A stretch of 64,000 nucleotides of DNA, taken from NCBI GenBank assembly GCA_029063085.1, contig JAIDOW010000054.1, forward strand, positions 30,100-94,099. The letters run 5' to 3'. This document shows, piece by piece, positions 45,211 to 55,216 of the stretch. This DNA is from Lachnospiraceae bacterium (GTDB lineage Bacteria > Bacillota > Clostridia > Lachnospirales > Lachnospiraceae). Position numbers and translations under genes: made by a program. Each line of letters opens with the position of its first letter. Positions within the stretch are counted from its first letter, which is position 1. Below the pieces are notes generated by a model. That model worked only from the letters and a program-made list of their open reading frames with translations. It had not been told where the DNA came from and searched no databases.

Positions 45211-46521
45211 ATGAAGCAAGTGAACAGACTCATTTTTCTGGTTGTTTTTGTTTTTTTATTGCTGATGTGTGCAGTCAATATTTATCTTACACAGAAAAGC
45301 TTTCAGAATGCAGACAGTCAGTACAGAGTATCCATTAATAGAATAGAGAAGGCTGTTATAGCGTTTGAGAAGGAAAAAAAGCGGGCACCGGTCAATCTGG
45401 AGGAACTGATACAGTATACAGGTATGGGAGAGTATTCACAGGTGACGGGCTTGTATAGTATTGCACCTGCTGACCATACAAAGCAGGATGTGGACGATTT
45501 TTTACGGGAAGAAATGTCAGATTATGCAATGTTTGCGACGGGAGAATATTATTACAAAATAACCTATCGTTCAGATAAACAGATAAAGGGGCAGATGCTC
45601 CTGCTGGTAAACACGATGGGTTTTGTCATGTTGGCAGTGGTTTTGATATTTTTGTTTTATATCAAACAAAAGATTCTCATGCCTTTTTACTGTCTTTCGG
45701 AGGTTCCTTATGAGCTGTCAAAAGGGAATCTGACAATTCCCCTTAAAGAAAATAAAAACAGGTTTTTTGGCAGATTCGTATGGGGGCTGGATTTGCTCAG
45801 GGAAAATCTGGAGGAGCAAAAGGCAAGGGAACTGGAACTGCAACGGGAAAAGAAAGTTCTTTTATTATCATTATCCCATGACATTAAAACACCTCTTAGT
45901 GCAATCAAGCTGTATGCCAGGGCATTAAGTAAAAATCTTTATCATGAGGAGTGCAAAAAATTAGAGGTTGCATGCAATATCAATGATAAAGTAGATGAAA
46001 TAGAGGGTTACATTTCAGAAATCGTAAAAGCTTCCAATGAGGATTTTCTTCATTTTGAAGTGACAAATGGGGAAGTTTATATAAAGGAAGTGCTAGAACA
46101 AATCAGGGAGTATTATGAAGATAAAATGGTATTAAACCAGATAGAATTCAGCATGGGAGATTACAGGAACTGTCTGGTATACGGTGATAAAGACCGACTC
46201 ATAGAGGTTTTACAAAATATTATCGAAAATGCGATCAAATATGGTGACGGGAAGAAAATCTGGCTGGAGATGGAGCGGGAGGATGAAGAATATAAAATTT
46301 GGATTTGTAATACGGGTTGCAAACTTCCGAATAAGGAGCTGCCGCATATTTTTGACAGTTTTTTTAGGGGAAGCAATGTAGAAAAAAGGCCGGGAAGCGG
46401 TCTTGGACTTTATATCTGTCGGCAGCTTATGCATTTGATGGAAGGGGAGATTACCTCAGCGATTGTTCCTGAGGAAAATGACCATATAATGAGCATTTGT
46501 GTGGTAGTGCATTTAATTTAA
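45211..46521 (+). CDS. Sensor histidine kinase
   Basis: LLSLSHDIKTPLSAIKLYARAL; NIIENAIKYGDG; GSGLGLYICRQLMHLM. Confidence 0.93.
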   Translation: MKQVNRLIFLVVFVFLLLMCAVNIYLTQKSFQNADSQYRVSINRIEKAVIAFEKEKKRAPVNLEELIQYTGMGEYSQVTGLYSIAPADHTKQDVDDFLREEMSDYAMFATGEYYYKITYRSDKQIKGQMLLLVNTMGFVMLAVVLIFLFYIKQKILMPFYCLSEVPYELSKGNLTIPLKENKNRFFGRFVWGLDLLRENLEEQKARELELQREKKVLLLSLSHDIKTPLSAIKLYARALSKNLYHEECKKLEVACNINDKVDEIEGYISEIVKASNEDFLHFEVTNGEVYIKEVLEQIREYYEDKMVLNQIEFSMGDYRNCLVYGDKDRLIEVLQNIIENAIKYGDGKKIWLEMEREDEEYKIWICNTGCKLPNKELPHIFDSFFRGSNVEKRPGSGLGLYICRQLMHLMEGEITSAIVPEENDHIMSICVVVHLI

Positions 46522-46649
46522 TAAAAAATAGAATTCATCATTTTATATCGTTTCCCTCATGATTACAAGTGCAGAGAAGGGCAAAGAGGGAAAGAAAAAA
46601 CTATAATAACAGATAAAAAAACCGAAAAAAATACTACTGCAATAATGTC

Positions 46650-46922
46650 CTATTTTTCATCGAGGATTCTCTCAACTATTTCCAGTTGCTCTGTTTCCTG
46701 CTGCACTTGATATTCCGTAACAGTCAGGTCATGATTTTTTCCTTTCTGCTGCTCCCGCACAAGTACACCGTAATGAATAAGCATTTCTATACTTTCTGTT
46801 TGCCTTAGACGGTTTTGCAGGATGTTCTCCAGTGCCTTAGGTGTGAATACAGAGCGTTTAGAAGCCTGCGTTTCCAGCCTTCGCTTAGAGCCCCTGCCTA
46901 CGGGAACAACCACCACATGCAT
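46650..46922 (-). pseudogene. Truncated plasmid mobilization/recombination (Pre/Mob-like) relaxase remnant
   Basis: MHVVVVPVGRGSKRRLETQASKRSVFTPKALENILQNRLRQTESIEMLIHYGVLV...; resembles the HMHxxxVP region onward of Mob proteins, N-terminus absent. Confidence 0.5.
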
Positions 46923-46965
46923 TGCGGGCTTGCCTCATCGAAATGGACAAATCTTTTTGGAGTCA

Positions 46966-47021
46966 TTGACAAATTCCACGGCTTGCTGTATTATATAACG
47001 GTGATATATAACAGTGTTATA
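46966..47021 (+). promoter_or_regulatory. Sigma-A promoter plus candidate TetR operator
   Basis: TTGACA 46966-46971, 17-nt spacer, TATTAT 46989-46994; perfect palindrome TATAACA-G-TGTTATA at 47007-47021. Confidence 0.75.
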
Positions 47022-47036
47022 AATGGAGATAACCCA

Positions 47037-47660
47037 ATGAGTGAAGCAGAACAGACAACATTAAACTTAATTCTTTCGGCTGCCATGCAGGAATTTCTTG
47101 ACAAGGGCTTCAAATCTGCTTCCTTGCGGAATATTGTCAAAATGGCAGGTGTGACAACAGGTGCGTTCTATGGTTACTATGACAGTAAGGAAGATTTATT
47201 TGAAGCACTGGTAGGTGAACAGTACGACTATTTTATGGACTGCTTTTGCAAGGCACAACGCAAGTTCGCAGAAATTCCGCCAGAGGAACAACCAAACAAT
47301 CTTAGCAATATTTCCGGTGAGTGTATGTATGAAATGCTTTTATATGCCTATAAACATTTGAATGAATTTAAGCTCATTCTTTGCCATTCAGAGGGAACAC
47401 GTTTTTCAAAACTGATTGATGCAATGGTAGAGATAGAAACAAAAGGAACACATGATTATTTAGCGGTTCTTAAAAAGATAGGCAGACCGGCTCCACCCAT
47501 TGATGAACGGTTAGAGCATATATTGATTACGGGAATGTTTAACACATATTTTGAGTTGATTATACATGAAATGCCACTTGAAGAAGCAAAGCATTATCTA
47601 ACAGAAATGAGAGCTTTTTATACTGCCGGCTGGTTGAAAATTATGGGGCAGTCAAATTGA
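47037..47660 (+). CDS. TetR-family transcriptional regulator
   Basis: LILSAAMQEFLDKGFKSASLRNIVKMAGVTTGAFYGYYDSKEDLFEALV. Confidence 0.92.
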   Translation: MSEAEQTTLNLILSAAMQEFLDKGFKSASLRNIVKMAGVTTGAFYGYYDSKEDLFEALVGEQYDYFMDCFCKAQRKFAEIPPEEQPNNLSNISGECMYEMLLYAYKHLNEFKLILCHSEGTRFSKLIDAMVEIETKGTHDYLAVLKKIGRPAPPIDERLEHILITGMFNTYFELIIHEMPLEEAKHYLTEMRAFYTAGWLKIMGQSN

Positions 47661-47945
47661 CTTTTGCGGCAGTTGCCAAATAGCTATGCTTGCATAGATA
47701 TTTGGTTCAATGCTTGTAGAAATAAAAACGGAAGACTTGTCGGGGGAATCTGCCAGTAATTTATGTTGCTTGAACATTAGTAGTTCAAGCAGATATGATA
47801 ATGGAAAGCATGTGCTTTCCATTATATTTGACATGTAGGTTAGTTGAAACTAACAAAAAGAAGGATGAACTAACTGAGAAGGGGATATCCGAGGGCGGCT
47901 ATTTTGTCCTCATATCATAAAAATTTTTCAAGGAGGTTTTTTTCA

Positions 47946-49799
47946 ATGAAAAAACAGTCTAATTTATCAAGATTGATGACCTATGCCGGTGGGCATAGGA
48001 TATTAACCTATCTTTCTTGGATACTGTCTGTGATGAGTGCGCTGTTGGCTCTTGTGCCTTTTTGGTATATATGGCGTATCATTCACGACATACTGGAAGT
48101 TTCACCGGACTTTGCACAGGCTGGGGATGTCACACGCTATGGCTGGTCCGCTGTACTATTTGCGGTTATATCTATTGTTGTATATATAGCCGCTTTAATG
48201 TGTTCGCATATAAGTGCGTTCCGGGTTGCTGCTAATATCCGAAAAGAGCTTATGCGGCATATTACTGCGTTACCGCTTGGAGTAACAGAAAAGTATGGAA
48301 GCGGGAAATTGCGGAGAATAGTTAATAATTCCAGTACCGCCACGGAAACGTACCTTGCACACAGGCTGCCTGATAAAGCAGGTGCAATTGCCACACCCAT
48401 AGGACTGCTCTTTTTACTGCTTGCGTTTGATTGGCGGTTAGGGCTTTTAAGCCTTGTTCCCGTCTGCCTCGGTTTTCTCATTATGATGAAAATGACTGGA
48501 AAAGATATGGAACAGAGGATGGAACAATACCAAAATGCACTTTCCGATATGTCAAATGAAGCAGTTGAATATGTAAGGGGCATTCCTGTAGTAAAGACTT
48601 TCGGGCAGACAATTTTTTCTTTTAAGCGTTTCAAAGATGCGATTGACAATTACGAAAAATGGGTAATCGCATATACAAAAGGATTGCGTTTGCCTATGAT
48701 GCTCTATACGACGGCAATCAATGGTGTATTTGCGTTTTTGATTGCGGGAGGTCTTATCTTTACAAGAGGTGGTGTGACAAATGAATTGCTGCTAAATCTT
48801 ATCTTCTATATTGTGATTACACCCGTTATCGGTACAACACTCACAAAAATCATGTTTATGAGTGAGGACTCAATGATCGTAGGAGACGCAATTAACAGGA
48901 TTGATGAAGTGCTGAACGAAAAGCAATTATCTGAAAGCAAGGTGAATAATGTACCGAATGACAATGGGGTTACATTAGAACATGTTAGTTACAGCTACAA
49001 GGGAAGTTCGACAGGGCAGAAAGGCGGTCTGGCCCATGACGGTGAGAAAAACGCGCTCAATGATGTGTCATTGAGAGTTAAGCCAGGACAGGTGGTAGCA
49101 TTAGTAGGTGCATCTGGCGGCGGTAAAACGACCCTTGCAAATATCGTTGCTAGATTTTTTGATCCCGGGGAGGGGCGCATACTGATAGGAAATATTGACA
49201 TACGCGATATTCCGAAAGAAACATTGATGAATAAGGTATCTTTTGTATTTCAGAACAGCCACCTTATCAAAGCGTCTATATTGGAAAATGTGCGTATGGC
49301 AAAACCAGCCGCAACACGTGAAGAAATCGTCCATGCTCTGGAAGCTGCACAGTGCCTGGATATTATTGAAAAATTACCGAATGGCATAGATACGGTTATT
49401 GGAACAAAAGGCGTATATCTGTCTGGTGGTGAACAGCAGCGAATTGCGATTGCCCGTGCGATTTTGAAAAATGCACCTATCCTGATTCTTGATGAGGCCA
49501 CGGCATTTGCTGATCCCGATAATGAGGTACGCGTTGGGCAGGCTTTATCTGCTCTTTCTAAAGGGGACCCACAGAGCAATTGCTCTAGAAAAACGGTTAT
49601 TATGATTGCACACAGATTATCGTCAATCACAGATGCAGATTGCATTTATGTACTGCAAGACGGTGAGATTGTCGAAAGTGGCACTCATAGTCAACTGCTA
49701 GAGAAAAACGGAACATTTACACGTATGTGGAAAAATTATTCTGAAGCGGCAGAATGGAAAATCTTTAATGAGAATAAGGGATTGGAGGTTAAAGCATGA
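47946..49799 (+). CDS. ABC exporter half-transporter (permease + ATPase)
   Basis: GASGGGKTTLANIVARFFDPGEG; LSGGEQQRIAIARAILKNAPILILDEATAF; RBS caaggagg. Confidence 0.93.
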   Translation: MKKQSNLSRLMTYAGGHRILTYLSWILSVMSALLALVPFWYIWRIIHDILEVSPDFAQAGDVTRYGWSAVLFAVISIVVYIAALMCSHISAFRVAANIRKELMRHITALPLGVTEKYGSGKLRRIVNNSSTATETYLAHRLPDKAGAIATPIGLLFLLLAFDWRLGLLSLVPVCLGFLIMMKMTGKDMEQRMEQYQNALSDMSNEAVEYVRGIPVVKTFGQTIFSFKRFKDAIDNYEKWVIAYTKGLRLPMMLYTTAINGVFAFLIAGGLIFTRGGVTNELLLNLIFYIVITPVIGTTLTKIMFMSEDSMIVGDAINRIDEVLNEKQLSESKVNNVPNDNGVTLEHVSYSYKGSSTGQKGGLAHDGEKNALNDVSLRVKPGQVVALVGASGGGKTTLANIVARFFDPGEGRILIGNIDIRDIPKETLMNKVSFVFQNSHLIKASILENVRMAKPAATREEIVHALEAAQCLDIIEKLPNGIDTVIGTKGVYLSGGEQQRIAIARAILKNAPILILDEATAFADPDNEVRVGQALSALSKGDPQSNCSRKTVIMIAHRLSSITDADCIYVLQDGEIVESGTHSQLLEKNGTFTRMWKNYSEAAEWKIFNENKGLEVKA

Positions 49800-51526
49800 T
49801 TAAGACATTGCAAAGACGCTTTGCGTTATCAAGACAAGGGGCTGTTGATTTGATAAAAGGTTGTATTGCTTGTGCTCTTCAGGATATATCCTTTATGTTT
49901 CCTGTCGGGCTTCTGTATTACTTTGTGATTGATACAATGAATGGAGGTGTAAATGGAAATCGCGTTGTTTTCTATGTAACTGCAGCTTTGGTTTGCTTAT
50001 GCCTGATATTTATTGCAACTTGGTTTCAATATAACGCTACTTATTTAGCTACTTATGTGGAAAGCGGGGTAAGGCGTATTTCTTTAGCGGAAACTTTACG
50101 TAAAATCCCATTGTCTTTTTTTGGTAAAAAAGACCTTGCCGATTTGACAAATTCTATCATGGGAGATTGTGCAACACTTGAAACAGCATTTTCCCATTAT
50201 GTACCCGCTTTGGCAGGTTCCCTTATTTCAACAACACTGATTGCAATCTGCCTTTTTGCTTATGACTGGCGTATGGCTCTTGCAGCAGTTTGGGTTTTGC
50301 CAATTGCGTTTACAATCACGTTCTTTTCAGCCCGTATACAGGAATATTTCAACCATAAATCTGTAACGGCAAATGTTGCACTTGAAAGCGGTGTGCAGGA
50401 GTGTATCGAATGTTTACAGGATTTAAAGGCGAATAATGCAGAAGAAAGCTATTTGAAAGGACTTGATAAAAAAATAGATTATGTGGAAAAAAGGCATATT
50501 ATTACAGAATTTGGAACAGCCTTGTTTGTTGTTTCATCAACACTGATATTAAAGTTCGGGATTGCTACAGTTGCGCTTGTAGGTTCTACCCTGCTCATTC
50601 GTGGAGAGATTACTATTCCCTTGTTTTTTATGTTTTTGCTTGTTGCTTCCAGGCTGTATGCTCCGCTTGAGGGAGCATTACAAAATCTTGCTGCGGTGAT
50701 TTCCACCAAAACAAACATAAACCGTATGAATGAAATTTTTGATCAGCCCATTCAGACAGGCAGCAACAGGGTCACGAATAAAGGCTATGATATTGTGTTT
50801 GACCATGTAGGTTTTGCCTACAACACTGGAGAAACCGTATTGAAAGATGTGTCCTTTACGGCAAAACAAGGGGAAGTTACCGCCTTAGTCGGACCGTCTG
50901 GCGGTGGCAAAACTACGGTATCGCGTCTTGCTGCGAGGTTTTGGGATATAAGCAGGGGCAAAATCACTGTCGGAGGTATGGACATATCGAAGATAGAGCC
51001 GGAAACATTATTATCACTGTACTCTATTGTGTTTCAAGATGTAACGCTGTTTAACAATACAATCATGGAGAATATCAGAATAGGCCGAAAGGATGCTACG
51101 GATGAAGAAGTGATTGAAGCAGCAAGGTTAGCAAATTGTGAGGAATTTGCAGCAAAGCTTCCGGATGGTTATAACAGTATGATTGGTGAAAATGGTTGTG
51201 AACTTTCAGGTGGTGAAAGGCAGCGTATTTCTATCGCCCGGGCATTCCTCAAAAATGCACCTATTATTTTACTGGATGAAGCAACGGCAAGCCTTGATGT
51301 GGAAAATGAAACATTGATACAGTCCGCTTTGTCAAGGCTGATAAAGGATAAGACTGTACTTGTTATCGCTCACCGTATGCGAACCGTAAGCGGTGCAGAT
51401 AAAGTTGTTGTACTTTCTGACGGTACGGTTGCAGAGCAGGGGGAACCGGGGGAACTGATGAGTACAGGCAAGATTTACCCGCACATGGTAAAGCTGCAAA
51501 TGATTAGTGAGGAATGGGGTATTTAG
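49796..51526 (+). CDS. ABC exporter half-transporter (permease + ATPase), probable partner of preceding gene
   Basis: GPSGGGKTTVSRLAARFWDISRG; LSGGERQRISIARAFLKNAPIILLDEATASLD; overlaps upstream stop. Confidence 0.93.
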   Translation: MIKTLQRRFALSRQGAVDLIKGCIACALQDISFMFPVGLLYYFVIDTMNGGVNGNRVVFYVTAALVCLCLIFIATWFQYNATYLATYVESGVRRISLAETLRKIPLSFFGKKDLADLTNSIMGDCATLETAFSHYVPALAGSLISTTLIAICLFAYDWRMALAAVWVLPIAFTITFFSARIQEYFNHKSVTANVALESGVQECIECLQDLKANNAEESYLKGLDKKIDYVEKRHIITEFGTALFVVSSTLILKFGIATVALVGSTLLIRGEITIPLFFMFLLVASRLYAPLEGALQNLAAVISTKTNINRMNEIFDQPIQTGSNRVTNKGYDIVFDHVGFAYNTGETVLKDVSFTAKQGEVTALVGPSGGGKTTVSRLAARFWDISRGKITVGGMDISKIEPETLLSLYSIVFQDVTLFNNTIMENIRIGRKDATDEEVIEAARLANCEEFAAKLPDGYNSMIGENGCELSGGERQRISIARAFLKNAPIILLDEATASLDVENETLIQSALSRLIKDKTVLVIAHRMRTVSGADKVVVLSDGTVAEQGEPGELMSTGKIYPHMVKLQMISEEWGI

Positions 51527-51652
51527 CATAATGCGGCTTAAGGATTGAGAGTCTGGAGAATCAGAAAAAGAATATTGGAAGAAAAATGGTTGGCTGGGCA
51601 AGAAACGATCTTGGAAATAATATAATGTAGATAGGTTGTATTCAATAATTGT

Positions 51653-51699
51653 AACAGTAGGATTTCGGGTGGTTTTATTCGGATTCTACTGTTATTTTT
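51653..51699 (+). terminator. Rho-independent terminator after ABC operon
   Basis: AACAGTAG...CTACTGTT stem extended by wobble pairs, then ATTTTTG. Confidence 0.75.
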
Positions 51700-51716
51700 G
51701 TTGACAGATGATATAT

Positions 51717-51746
51717 AACATGTTACCTTTTGAAAGGTAACATGTT
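51717..51746. promoter_or_regulatory. Candidate MarR operator
   Basis: AACATGTTACCTTT-TG-AAAGGTAACATGTT, 14-bp perfect arms, 18 nt upstream of MarR start. Confidence 0.75.
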
Positions 51747-51763
51747 ACATACTGGAGGGTTTT

Positions 51764-52234
51764 ATGAATATAAAAGATGTAATAAATAATGAAAATGTAG
51801 ATTTTTCAGGAATTGAATTGTCATACTTTTTGCTAGGATTATTGAGTGCTTTTGATAATCGTTTTCAAGCTATGGCAGATAAGACTATGGGAGAAATCAG
51901 TTGGAAGCAATTTTTTGCTATTATCTGCATTAATCTTTGCAAGGAGAATCCTACCATTAAAGAACTTGCGGAAATATTAGGCAGCTCTCATCAAAATGTG
52001 AAGCAGATTCTTCTGAAACTTGAGAAAAAAGGCTTTGTGAACATTTATGCTGATGCAGAAGACAGAAGAAAACAGCGAATTGAGCTGACTGACTATTGCA
52101 GGGACTTCTGTGAAAAAAATGATGAAATGAGCACGAAAATTATGACAAAGATGTTTGAAGGTATCTCCCCGGAACAATTGCAGTTGACTATTCACACCAT
52201 CATACAGATTGATAACAATTTAAAAGAAATATAA
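51764..52234 (+). CDS. MarR-family transcriptional regulator
   Basis: NLCKENPTIKELAEILGSSHQNVKQILLKLEKKGFVNIYADAEDRRKQRIELTDYC. Confidence 0.9.
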   Translation: MNIKDVINNENVDFSGIELSYFLLGLLSAFDNRFQAMADKTMGEISWKQFFAIICINLCKENPTIKELAEILGSSHQNVKQILLKLEKKGFVNIYADAEDRRKQRIELTDYCRDFCEKNDEMSTKIMTKMFEGISPEQLQLTIHTIIQIDNNLKEI

Positions 52235-52246
52235 GGAGTACTTTTT

Positions 52247-52777
52247 ATGAATAAAGGAATTATTTTATATCAGTCAAAATATGGTGCGACTAAGAAGTAT
52301 GCACATTGGTTACAGATAGAAACTGGATTTGATTGGTCAGAGACTAAATCCGCAAGCCTGCAACAACTTTGTGAATATGATACCATAATCCTTGGTGGTG
52401 GAGTATATGCATCTGGGATTGCAGGATTGTCCTTCTTAAAGAAAAATATTCATAATTTGGAAGATAAAAAAATACTTGTATTTTGTGTAGGAGCATCACC
52501 GTATGATGAGAGTGCCATTGCCCAGATTAGGAAGCTGCATTTTAAGGATGGACTAAGTGAAGTTCCATTAGTATACTGTCGAGGAGCATGGGACGAGGAT
52601 GCAATGACATTTAAGGATAGAACTTTATGTAAGATGCTGCAGAAGGTTGTGGCAAAAAAAGATCCTGCTGAATATGAGGTTTGGGAAAAAGCTTTAATGT
52701 GTGCTGTGGGTCAAAAGTGTGACTGGACAGACAAAAAGTATTTGGAACCAGTCATGGAGTATCTGCAAAAGGAATAA
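52247..52777 (+). CDS. Flavodoxin-domain protein
   Basis: GIILYQSKYGATKKYAHWLQIETG...YDTIILGGGVYASGIAGLSFLKKN. Confidence 0.85.
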   Translation: MNKGIILYQSKYGATKKYAHWLQIETGFDWSETKSASLQQLCEYDTIILGGGVYASGIAGLSFLKKNIHNLEDKKILVFCVGASPYDESAIAQIRKLHFKDGLSEVPLVYCRGAWDEDAMTFKDRTLCKMLQKVVAKKDPAEYEVWEKALMCAVGQKCDWTDKKYLEPVMEYLQKE

Positions 52778-52795
52778 TACATGAAAATCTGTTAT

Positions 52796-54142
52796 TTATG
52801 CGTAATGGTACTTTTTCCTGTTCTGATTAAGAAGAATCAATGATACGATCATTGTAAGCAATTCCGCTATCGGTACTGCAAGCCACACACCTGTTACACC
52901 TAAAAGATTAGGCAACGTAAGCAACAGCACTGTGATCAATCCGAAGGTCCGCAGGAATGACAAGATTGCTGAAAGCTTCCCATTTGATAATGCTGTAAAT
53001 GTGGCAGAAGTAAAAATATTCAGTCCGCAGAATAGAAAACTAAAGGGGAAAATTAAAAATCCATTTCTTGCTATTTCATAAACGGGTGTCCCTCTTTCTG
53101 AAAAAATATGAACTAATGGAGAGCCCAAAATAAAGGCTATCGCAAAAACAGAGACAGAAACAAAGATAATGAACTGCATACAAATAGAAAATACGTTCTT
53201 TAGCTGTTTTCTGTCCCGTTTCCCATAGTTATAGCTGATGACAGGAGCTACCCCCATAGAAAAACCTATGTAAAGGGTGCTCAATAAAAACTGCGTATAA
53301 ATAATGATTGTGATTGCTGCAACTCCATTCTCACCAAGCAGTTTCATCATAATTTGGTTAAAAAGAAATGTTGTAACTGCTGTTGCTGCTTGACTTACCA
53401 TTTCCGAAAAACCATTCGTACAGCTTTTGACCAATACGGAAATGTCTATGACGGGCTTTCTAAAATGCAAGCTGCTTTTCTTTGAGGAAAAGAATAGTAC
53501 ACCTATTACCGCCGGTATCATATAGCCGATACCTGTACCAAATGCAGCACCTTTAATTCCCATTTGCAATGGCACCATAAAAATATAGTCTAACAAGGTA
53601 TTTGCAATTCCTGCACTTACACCAAGCACCATACCAATTCCGGGACGCCCCGCTGTTATGACTAAATTTTGAAAAAGCACTTGCAATATGCTTGCAGGTG
53701 TGAATAACAGCAGAATAAAAAGGTATTCTTTGCAGTATGGAAATAGAATACTGCTCGCCCCAAGTCCCCAGATAATCCTGTCAACAAAAAACATTCCAAA
53801 GATTGCAATCAATGTGCCTGATAGAATTCCCACGCCGATAATCAGCGTAAAAACCTGTGCTGCCCGCGTATGTTCCCCCGCCCCCATTTTGCGGGCGACG
53901 ATTGCGCTTCCGCCTGTTGCAAGCATGGTTCCAAGACCTACAATCAGATTGACAACAGGGCAGACGATATTCAATGCTGAAAGTGCATTGGTATCTACAA
54001 AGCGAGCTACAAAAATACTGTCCACAACTGTATACAGGCCCATGAATATCATCATTAAAATTGTTGGAAATGCAAATTTCAACAACGATTTTATCGTAAA
54101 GTTTTGTGATAAGGGATTTTCTGCCTGCTGACTATCATTCAT
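52796..54142 (-). CDS. MATE-family efflux transporter
   Basis: FAFPTILMMIFMGLYTVVDSIFVARFVDTNALSALNIVCPVVNLIVGLGTMLATGGSAIVARKMGAGE. Confidence 0.93.
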   Translation of the reverse strand: MNDSQQAENPLSQNFTIKSLLKFAFPTILMMIFMGLYTVVDSIFVARFVDTNALSALNIVCPVVNLIVGLGTMLATGGSAIVARKMGAGEHTRAAQVFTLIIGVGILSGTLIAIFGMFFVDRIIWGLGASSILFPYCKEYLFILLLFTPASILQVLFQNLVITAGRPGIGMVLGVSAGIANTLLDYIFMVPLQMGIKGAAFGTGIGYMIPAVIGVLFFSSKKSSLHFRKPVIDISVLVKSCTNGFSEMVSQAATAVTTFLFNQIMMKLLGENGVAAITIIIYTQFLLSTLYIGFSMGVAPVISYNYGKRDRKQLKNVFSICMQFIIFVSVSVFAIAFILGSPLVHIFSERGTPVYEIARNGFLIFPFSFLFCGLNIFTSATFTALSNGKLSAILSFLRTFGLITVLLLTLPNLLGVTGVWLAVPIAELLTMIVSLILLNQNRKKYHYA

Positions 54143-54166
54143 TTTTTTGCCCTCCTATTTTTCATT

Positions 54167-55027
54167 CTAAAATGCGTGATTACAGGGATTGCACAGTGAT
54201 TCCTGCAATATAAAACGCTGTGTCGGATAACCGAACTCAACCAACAGTTCCTCTTCAGCAAAACCAAGACTTCCCCACATTTCACGATAACCAGTATCTG
54301 CTTTATCCCCCGCCCTAAAAGTTGTGACGCTGATCTGTGCAGAACGTGCAAGTTCATACAATACCTTTTCACAAAATGCTTTTGCTATCCCCCTTTTTCG
54401 ATATTGCGGGTGTACTCCAAAGAAATCAATACTTCCGGTTATTTCATTAAATGCCATAATCCCTATTGCAGTTTCAGCGTCTTTCAAAATTAATGCCTGT
54501 TTATTTTTGATGTATTCCTGCAACTGTTCAAGGTATTGGTTCTCGTCCAAATACGGGAAACCGTCAATGACAAGATGGACCAGTTCTATCCATTTGGGTA
54601 TATCTTCTTTTGTTGCAAAAACAATTTTATCCTGCCAATTCTTCTCCTTCAAACTTGTAGGGTTCTCGTTCAAAACATATCTTAGCTGCAATGGATAAAA
54701 TTCTTCTTCCTCCCTGTATTGGTTGGGGGATTTTTTATACATGGCTTTGAAAATATCCGAAAAGGATTGTTGACTTTCATATCCGGCAGAGAGTGCAATT
54801 TCCAAGATTGGTTTGTCAGAAAGAACAAGCAGCTTTGCAGCTTCGGTCAACTGACGACGCTGTACGTAAGTTTGGATTGTCAAACCTACTGAACCTGTGA
54901 ACATTCGGTGCAAATGATATTTTGAATAATGTACAGCTTTTGCAATTGTTTCTAAGTCCAGTTTTTCATGCAGGTGGCTTTCGATATAGTCGATTGCCGC
55001 CATTACATTTTTGATATTTCCTAGCAT
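54167..55027 (-). CDS. AraC-type HTH regulator fused to a C-terminal GNAT acetyltransferase domain
   Basis: N-term AIDYIESHLHEKLDLETIAKAVHYSKYHLHRMFTGSVG...; C-term GSIDFFGVHPQYRKRGIAKAFCEKVLYELA. Confidence 0.88.
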   Translation of the reverse strand: MLGNIKNVMAAIDYIESHLHEKLDLETIAKAVHYSKYHLHRMFTGSVGLTIQTYVQRRQLTEAAKLLVLSDKPILEIALSAGYESQQSFSDIFKAMYKKSPNQYREEEEFYPLQLRYVLNENPTSLKEKNWQDKIVFATKEDIPKWIELVHLVIDGFPYLDENQYLEQLQEYIKNKQALILKDAETAIGIMAFNEITGSIDFFGVHPQYRKRGIAKAFCEKVLYELARSAQISVTTFRAGDKADTGYREMWGSLGFAEEELLVEFGYPTQRFILQESLCNPCNHAF

Positions 55028-55216
55028 TGCCCTTCCTCCTTTCTCTATATATTATAACAGGATATTTTATTTTTCTTTTCATATATCTTGCGGTTTTAAT
55101 GGCAATTTTTTTCTGACACGTAGATCATTAGGGCACATAAAAAGGAAAAGACGGTACAGCCCTTATATTGGGATATACCGCCTTACTATAGAAAATCTTT
55201 CCTATGACTAAAAATA

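Noticed and set aside
51701-51728. Complete sigma-A promoter for marR using TTGACA 51701
   Set aside because: No acceptable -10 at 16-18 nt spacing; only the palindrome is reported with confidence.
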